Shown piece by piece: positions 59,841 through 64,000 of a DNA stretch of 64,000 nucleotides. The notes beneath the pieces are model-generated. The model was not told where the DNA came from. It ran no database searches and saw only the letters and a list, made by a program, of their open reading frames with translations. The stretch covers positions 1,371,501-1,435,500 of the forward strand of contig NZ_CP150166.1 in the NCBI RefSeq assembly GCF_037963765.1. The letters are read 5' to 3'. The position numbers were made by a program, and so were the translations under genes. Position 1 is the stretch's first letter; each line of letters opens with the position of its first letter. This DNA comes from Sporosarcina sp. FSL W8-0480 (GTDB lineage Bacteria > Bacillota > Bacilli > Bacillales_A > Planococcaceae).

Positions 59841-59864
59841 TAACGAATTAGGTTTAAATCGTTA
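59841..59864. promoter_or_regulatory. Inverted repeat, possible repressor operator for paa
   Basis: TAACGA - 12 bases - TCGTTA, just after the predicted start point. The AACG/CGTT half-sites recall operators of TetR-type PaaR repressors, but the spacing differs and no regulator gene is in the window. Confidence 0.45.
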
Positions 59865-59920
59865 CATTACCGTTATATATAATTGCGAAATGGCATATCT
59901 TCGATTAAGGGAGGGTTTAG

Positions 59921-60874
59921 ATGACGACTCTACACAATATGGATGAGAAGGATTTAATGGCCCGCTTTATGGAACGTATTGAGGCCGGGGATAAGATTGA
60001 GGCAGATGACTGGATGCCGGAAGAGTACAGACTGACATTGATTAAATTGATATCCATGCATGGAATCAGCGAAATTATGGGAGCGCTTCCAGAAAAGGAA
60101 TGGGTACCGAAAGCACCTTCCCTTCAGCGGAAACTTGGAATCATGGCAAAGGTGCAGGATGAGATGGGGCACGGCCAGCTGTTGCTTCGGGTTACGGAAG
60201 ACTTGCTAAAACCATATGGTAAAAATCGTGGAGATTTAATGCAAGATCTGTTCAACGGGGACTTGAAATTCCATAACGTGTTCCATATGGAAACGAAAAC
60301 TTGGGCGGATGCGGGGATCATAGGCTGGCTTGTTGACGGAGCTGCTATTATTACGCAGACGGATATGTTAGGTGCTTCCTATGGACCGTATGCAAGGGCG
60401 CTGCAGCGGATTTGTGCGGAAGAAGTGTTTCATGCGCAACATGGCGAGTCAATCATCATGGCATTGGCGGAAGGGACGGATGAACAAAAAGCGATGATCC
60501 AAGAGGCCCTCAATCGCTGGTGGGATTCATTGCTCATGTTCTTTGGGCCGGCGAGCAAAGAGACTACGGGTACATCGAAGCAAGATATCACGATTAAATA
60601 TAAAATCCGTACGAAGACAAATGAGGACTTCAGGCAAATCTTCTTTGACAAATACATTCCACGTATTTTATCGCTTGGATTAACAATTCCGGATCCGACT
60701 TTCCACTATGATAACGAAAGCGGTTTATGGTCGTACAAACAACCTGACTGGGAAGAGTTTAAGAGAATCATTAAGAATAAGGGTCCCCGCTCACAAGCAC
60801 GCCTGAACTTGCGCCGGTCATCTTATGAAAATACTGCATGGGTACGCGATGCATTGAGTGCAACAGTCAATTAA
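59921..60874 (+). CDS. paaA: Phenylacetyl-CoA epoxidase subunit PaaA
   Basis: 317 aa, the catalytic diiron subunit of the ring 1,2-phenylacetyl-CoA epoxidase. Carboxylate/His iron ligands are in KVQDEMGHGQLLLR and AEEVFHAQHGESI, with the conserved substrate-side segment WADAGIIGWLVDGAAI. Length and motifs are normal. GGGAGGG precedes the ATG. It is the first gene of paaA-B-C-D, with an upstream promoter and possible operator. Confidence 0.96.
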   Translation: MTTLHNMDEKDLMARFMERIEAGDKIEADDWMPEEYRLTLIKLISMHGISEIMGALPEKEWVPKAPSLQRKLGIMAKVQDEMGHGQLLLRVTEDLLKPYGKNRGDLMQDLFNGDLKFHNVFHMETKTWADAGIIGWLVDGAAIITQTDMLGASYGPYARALQRICAEEVFHAQHGESIIMALAEGTDEQKAMIQEALNRWWDSLLMFFGPASKETTGTSKQDITIKYKIRTKTNEDFRQIFFDKYIPRILSLGLTIPDPTFHYDNESGLWSYKQPDWEEFKRIIKNKGPRSQARLNLRRSSYENTAWVRDALSATVN

Positions 60875-60893
60875 AGAAAGGAGTCAGACGGAA

Positions 60894-61241
60894 ATGGCCG
60901 AAGAACAAACATTTTACCAAGAATACGAAGTCTTCAGCAAACGGACGCCGACTTCGACATTCCAATACCAATTCAGCTTACTGGCTCCGAACGAAGAGAT
61001 GGCACTCGTTTTGGCACAGGAGAATTTCATGCGTCGCGAGCCGGTTGTCGACATTTGGATTGTGAATCGAAAGCATATCCGAAAGATGGATGCAGAGGAG
61101 AAATTGACGCTTAAAAGGCTGGACAATAAAGATTATCGTCTGACAAAAGGCTACGGCTACTTGAAGAAAAAGTGGCGTCACTATGAACAGGAAATCTTGG
61201 ATGAAAAAGAAATCTTGTCATGGGGAGGAAAGCGGAAATGA
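60894..61241 (+). CDS. paaB: Phenylacetyl-CoA epoxidase subunit PaaB
   Basis: 115 aa from ATG 60894 (MAEEQTFYQEYEVF), 19 bases after paaA with AAAGGAG upstream. The body fits the PaaB family: FSLLAPNEEMALVLAQENFMRREPVVDIWIV. PaaB bridges the (PaaAC)2 core. The 3' end overlaps paaC. Confidence 0.93.
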   Translation: MAEEQTFYQEYEVFSKRTPTSTFQYQFSLLAPNEEMALVLAQENFMRREPVVDIWIVNRKHIRKMDAEEKLTLKRLDNKDYRLTKGYGYLKKKWRHYEQEILDEKEILSWGGKRK

Positions 61242-62050
61242 GTGCAAGCGAAAACGTAATGAGTGCAGAAGAAAAAGAAGCAATCACGAGCCTGTTATTC
61301 CAATTGGCGGATGATGATTTCTTGTTTGCGTACCGGGGATCCGAGTGGCTCGGACTCGCTCCACATATCGAGGAAGATGTCGCTTCATCATCGATTAGCC
61401 AAGACAGCATGGGGCATGCAGCGATGTACTATAAACTTCTTGAGGAATTAGGGGCGGGAAATGCTGATGAATTAGCCCATTCGCGCGAGGCAAATGAAAG
61501 AAGAAACAGCATTTTAACAGAACGGGTAAACGGGGAAGGCGTTTATATGGAAACGCCGAAATTTGACTGGGCCTATCAAGTTGTCAGAAGTTATTTTTAC
61601 ACGCAAGCGAAAAAAGTGAAGATCGATTCACTCTGCCAAAGCTCGTACAGACCACTTGCTGAAGCTGCGGTAAAAGTGAGGATTGAACTTTATTATCACA
61701 GATTGCATTGGGAAACTTGGTTTAAACAATTATTAAGTTCCACCGATGAGGCGAAAAAGAGAATGAACGAAGCTATTACTCTCGTTATGAATGACTTTGG
61801 TGACATGTTCTCTTTTGGAAATCAAAAACAAGCAATTGAAAAATATAAGTTGATAGACAGTGAAGAAATCTTGAAGGATAGGTGGATAGCGAGCATTGAA
61901 TCAGTGTTTGCTGCTCTTCAAATGGATGTACCGACAATCCCGGAAACAGTTACGAATAATGGAAGGAATGGCGAGCATACAGTAGACCTGAATGAAGCTC
62001 TGCTAACGCTTTCTGCAGTTTACAAGGTAGATCCGGTGGCTTCCTGGTAA
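61238..62050 (+). CDS. paaC: Phenylacetyl-CoA epoxidase subunit PaaC
   Basis: 270 aa from ATG 61238, which overlaps the paaB stop (ATGA) and has GGGGAGG at the right distance. It is the ferritin-like structural partner of PaaA without catalytic iron. Signatures: LADDDFLFAYRGSEWLGLAPHIEEDVASSSIS and QDSMGHAAMYYKLL. Confidence 0.94.
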   Translation: MSASENVMSAEEKEAITSLLFQLADDDFLFAYRGSEWLGLAPHIEEDVASSSISQDSMGHAAMYYKLLEELGAGNADELAHSREANERRNSILTERVNGEGVYMETPKFDWAYQVVRSYFYTQAKKVKIDSLCQSSYRPLAEAAVKVRIELYYHRLHWETWFKQLLSSTDEAKKRMNEAITLVMNDFGDMFSFGNQKQAIEKYKLIDSEEILKDRWIASIESVFAALQMDVPTIPETVTNNGRNGEHTVDLNEALLTLSAVYKVDPVASW

Positions 62051-62074
62051 CTGAAATTGAAGAGAGGTGAGAGT

Positions 62075-62575
62075 ATGGCTGTTTCTGAAAGCGTTTCCAT
62101 TGATCGTATCTATGAAATGCTTGTGACTGTGAAAGACCCTGAAATTGATACGGTCAGCATTATTGACCTTGGCATGGTTGAAGAAGTCACGACCTCGGGG
62201 AATTCCGTAAAAGTGGTTTTACTTCCGACATTTTTAGGTTGCCCGGCATTAGAAATTATTAAGAAGAATACGATGGATGCAGTTAAACAATTACCTGAGG
62301 TCGAAGATGTCGATGTGGAATTCGTCTTTCATCCGCCGTGGACATCAGATCGCATTACAGAAGCGGGGCATGTGAATCTGCGGGCGTTTGGAATAGCCCC
62401 ACCCCCACGATATTTTCAAGAAGACGGCTCATGGCATGTAGATTGTGCGTATTGCGGATCGACATATGTGACAATGGAAAACATCTTCGGGCCGACTGCA
62501 TGCAGAAGCATTTTGTATTGTAAGAGCTGTAAAAATGTATTCGAAGCAATGAAACCAGTTTCGACACTAATGTAA
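62075..62575 (+). CDS. paaD: Phenylacetate degradation protein PaaD
   Basis: 166 aa from ATG 62075 after AGAGGTGAG. N-terminal MIP18/DUF59 domain (VKDPEIDTVSIIDLGMVEEV) and C-terminal cysteine cluster typical of PaaD (DCAYCGSTYV, TACRSILYCKSCKNVF). It is thought to help maturation of the epoxidase metal centre. Confidence 0.93.
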   Translation: MAVSESVSIDRIYEMLVTVKDPEIDTVSIIDLGMVEEVTTSGNSVKVVLLPTFLGCPALEIIKKNTMDAVKQLPEVEDVDVEFVFHPPWTSDRITEAGHVNLRAFGIAPPPRYFQEDGSWHVDCAYCGSTYVTMENIFGPTACRSILYCKSCKNVFEAMKPVSTLM

Positions 62576-62592
62576 AGTGAGGAGAAAAGACA

Positions 62593-62895
62593 ATGGCTAA
62601 ATTAATCGCTCTATACAAACACCCTGAAAACAAAGAGGAATTCGATAATCACTACTTTAATGTTCATGCGCCGCTAACAGCGGAAATTCCCGGACTTCGT
62701 GAAATGAAAGTGACAAAATTCACGGGATCTCCTATGGGAGGAGAGGGAAAATACTATCTCATGTGTGAGATGTATTATGACAGTTTGGAAGATTTGCAAG
62801 CAGGTTTACGTTCACCAGAAGGAAAAGCGTCCGGAAAGGACTTAATGGGGTTTGCACGTGATCTTGTTACATTAATGATTGGTGAGGATGCATAA
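62593..62895 (+). CDS. EthD-family small protein
   Basis: 100 aa, a dimeric alpha/beta barrel protein: KLIALYKHPENKEEFDNHYFNVHAPLTAEIPGL is the EthD-like start with the conserved His pair. It lies between paaD and the enoyl-CoA hydratase with overlapping stop/start (TAATG). EthD proteins occur in aromatic degradation clusters; the exact role is unknown. Confidence 0.85.
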   Translation: MAKLIALYKHPENKEEFDNHYFNVHAPLTAEIPGLREMKVTKFTGSPMGGEGKYYLMCEMYYDSLEDLQAGLRSPEGKASGKDLMGFARDLVTLMIGEDA

Positions 62896-63674
62896 TGACC
62901 GGTTTCGAATTCATCGAAACTTCCTTGGAGGAAAATGGGGTAGCGGTCATTTATCTGAATCGCCCCCGCCAGTTGAACTCATTGAATCGAAAAATGGTCA
63001 GTGAAATCGTCGCAGCAATGGAAGATTATGATCGTGATGATAACATCCGAGTCATTGTGCTCACTGGCGTCGGCCGTGCTTTTTCAGCGGGAGCTGATAT
63101 TGATGAAATGACTGATGATGACCCAATCAGCCTTGAATTATTGAACCAATTTGCGGATTGGGACCGTCTAACACTTATTAAGAAACCGATTATCGGTGCT
63201 GTCAAAGGATTTGTTTTCGGAGGGGGTTTCGAGCTTGCCCTCTGTTGTGATCTATTAATCTCAGAAAATGGAACACAGTTTTCATTCCCCGAAGTCGGAC
63301 TTGGCGTCATGCCAGGTGCGGGAGGTACGCAGCGGCTGACGAAACTTGCAGGCCGTACGAAAGCGATTGAATGGCTATGGACGGGAGAGCGGATTTCAGC
63401 TGAAACGGCTCTTAAATACGGAGTTATTAATAAAATCGTTGCCCCCGAATTATTAATGGAGGAAACAATGAAGTTCGCAAATCGACTCGCAAAACAACCG
63501 CCACTATCGCTGCGCCTCATTAAAGATTCGGTCAATAAAGCAGTGGATTATCCTTTATATGAAGGAATGCAATATGAACGGAAAAATTTCTATCTGCTTT
63601 TCGCTTCGCAGGATCAAAAAGAAGGTATGAATGCTTTCGTGGAAAAAAGAAAACCGGATTATCGGGGGAAGTAA
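62895..63674 (+). CDS. Enoyl-CoA hydratase (PaaF-like)
   Basis: 259-aa crotonase-fold enzyme. VIVLTGVGRAFSAGADIDEM is the first oxyanion-hole motif and the catalytic Glu lies in the segment ending FPEVGLGVMPGAGGTQRL. In the pathway it probably hydrates 2,3-didehydroadipyl-CoA (PaaF role), inferred from context. Start overlaps the EthD-like gene stop. Confidence 0.88.
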   Translation: MTGFEFIETSLEENGVAVIYLNRPRQLNSLNRKMVSEIVAAMEDYDRDDNIRVIVLTGVGRAFSAGADIDEMTDDDPISLELLNQFADWDRLTLIKKPIIGAVKGFVFGGGFELALCCDLLISENGTQFSFPEVGLGVMPGAGGTQRLTKLAGRTKAIEWLWTGERISAETALKYGVINKIVAPELLMEETMKFANRLAKQPPLSLRLIKDSVNKAVDYPLYEGMQYERKNFYLLFASQDQKEGMNAFVEKRKPDYRGK

Positions 63675-63686
63675 GGAGGTAGCTGA

Positions 63687-64000
63687 ATGACTGAGACAAT
63701 TCGCTATGAAATCGCTGATGGGGTTTTCTATCTCTTTTTAAATAGACCGGACAAACTGAATGCCTTTACCGCGCAGATGAACCGGGAAGTTAAAGATGCT
63801 ATCAAAGCCGCTTCCAATGATGATGAAGTTCGTTGCATTGTCATTACAGGCGAAGGACGGGCATTCTGTTCCGGACAGGATCTATCAGAAGTCGATGAGA
63901 ACATGGATCATGGCCAGGTGTTACGGGACCATTATGAGCCGATGATGAAACAAATAAGAGACTGTGAGAAACCGATTATTGCCGCTGTAAATGGAGTAGC
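63687..64000 (+). CDS. Enoyl-CoA hydratase/isomerase, PaaG-like (partial)
   Basis: First ~104 residues of a second crotonase-fold protein, cut by the window end. TIRYEIADGVFYLFLNRPDKLNAF and VITGEGRAFCSGQDLSEVDE fit the PaaG group (ring-epoxide isomerase), where an Asp-rich CSGQDL motif is typical. AAGGAGG precedes ATG 63687, 12 bases after the previous stop. PaaG role is inferred from order. Confidence 0.8.
   Translation, partial: MTETIRYEIADGVFYLFLNRPDKLNAFTAQMNREVKDAIKAASNDDEVRCIVITGEGRAFCSGQDLSEVDENMDHGQVLRDHYEPMMKQIRDCEKPIIAAVNGV

Noticed and set aside
63026-63535. 169-aa minus-strand frame
   Set aside because: Antisense to the enoyl-CoA hydratase; Ser/Pro-rich shadow.
1-64000. CRISPR array, tRNA or rRNA genes
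   Set aside because: No regularly spaced short direct repeats, no cloverleaf or rRNA-like sequence noticed; the repeats seen are dispersed palindromes.

Overview
The window looks like the chromosome of a spore-forming, low-GC Gram-positive bacterium in the Bacillales, probably close to Sporosarcina or another Planococcaceae. This is an inference from gene content, not a database match. The signs are a tricistronic gerA-type germinant receptor, a stressosome RsbR paralogue, the DUF1659/DUF2922/YvrJ trio, a preQ1-I riboswitch before queuosine genes, Shine-Dalgarno motifs of the AAGGAGG type and frequent TTG/GTG starts. I saw no rRNA, tRNA or CRISPR array.

Layout. 1-3.9 kb: a PhnD-like binding lipoprotein, a NarX/LiaS-type histidine kinase and a NarL-type regulator (a three-component sensor), divergent from an orphan ABC solute-binding lipoprotein with a cre-like site in front. 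4-9.3 kb: a pRiA4b ORF-3-type gene, gene fragments and an IS21-family element. 9.3-13.5 kb: gerA-gerB-gerC bracketed by two near-identical ~139-bp palindromic repeats (family B). 13.5-15.9 kb: an orphan phage-type replication module (DnaD-like, DnaB helicase) ending in a third B repeat. 16-21 kb: a gene graveyard with a 36-aa Hol_Tox-type toxin, DUF2277, broken GNAT and DUF3267 genes, and an IS3 element inserted in the loop of a terminator.

21.2-29.5 kb: a complete Wadjet anti-plasmid/phage operon (jetA-B-C-D). Its signatures match the TIGR02677-02680 set, so I call it type II. It is followed by a PD-(D/E)XK-DUF2075 helicase and uncharacterised genes, which together look like a small defence island. 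33-38.4 kb: threonine aldolase with a dicarboxylate-type symporter, small membrane proteins, remnants and an APH-type kinase.

38.5-47.4 kb: two 2,038-bp IS110/IS1111-family copies in opposite orientation enclose a transglutaminase-like lipoprotein, a helix-turn-helix/vWA gene pair, a second Hol_Tox toxin and a YciI-like gene. Each copy carries a ~527-nt non-coding 3' region with long stems, a candidate bridge (seek) RNA. Both copies sit at the same dinucleotide (CT) inside copies of a second, dispersed palindromic repeat (family A, GGTACCAGGTTCT...AGAACCTGGTACC).

47.4-58.6 kb: queC-VUT transporter-queF under a preQ1-I riboswitch, then housekeeping and stress genes (RsbR, RNase H-like, RDD membrane protein, prolyl hydroxylase, DUF1659/DUF2922/YvrJ, aldo/keto reductase, UspA) and an ECF sigma/anti-sigma pair with a candidate self-regulated promoter. 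58.7-64 kb: a ferredoxin-NADP reductase-type flavoprotein followed by the phenylacetate operon paaA-B-C-D, an EthD-like gene and two enoyl-CoA hydratase-family genes, the last cut by the window end. No paaE is present, so the upstream flavoprotein is a plausible electron donor.

The most notable material is the Wadjet locus with its neighbours, and the two repeat families with the IS110/IS1111 element that targets one of them.
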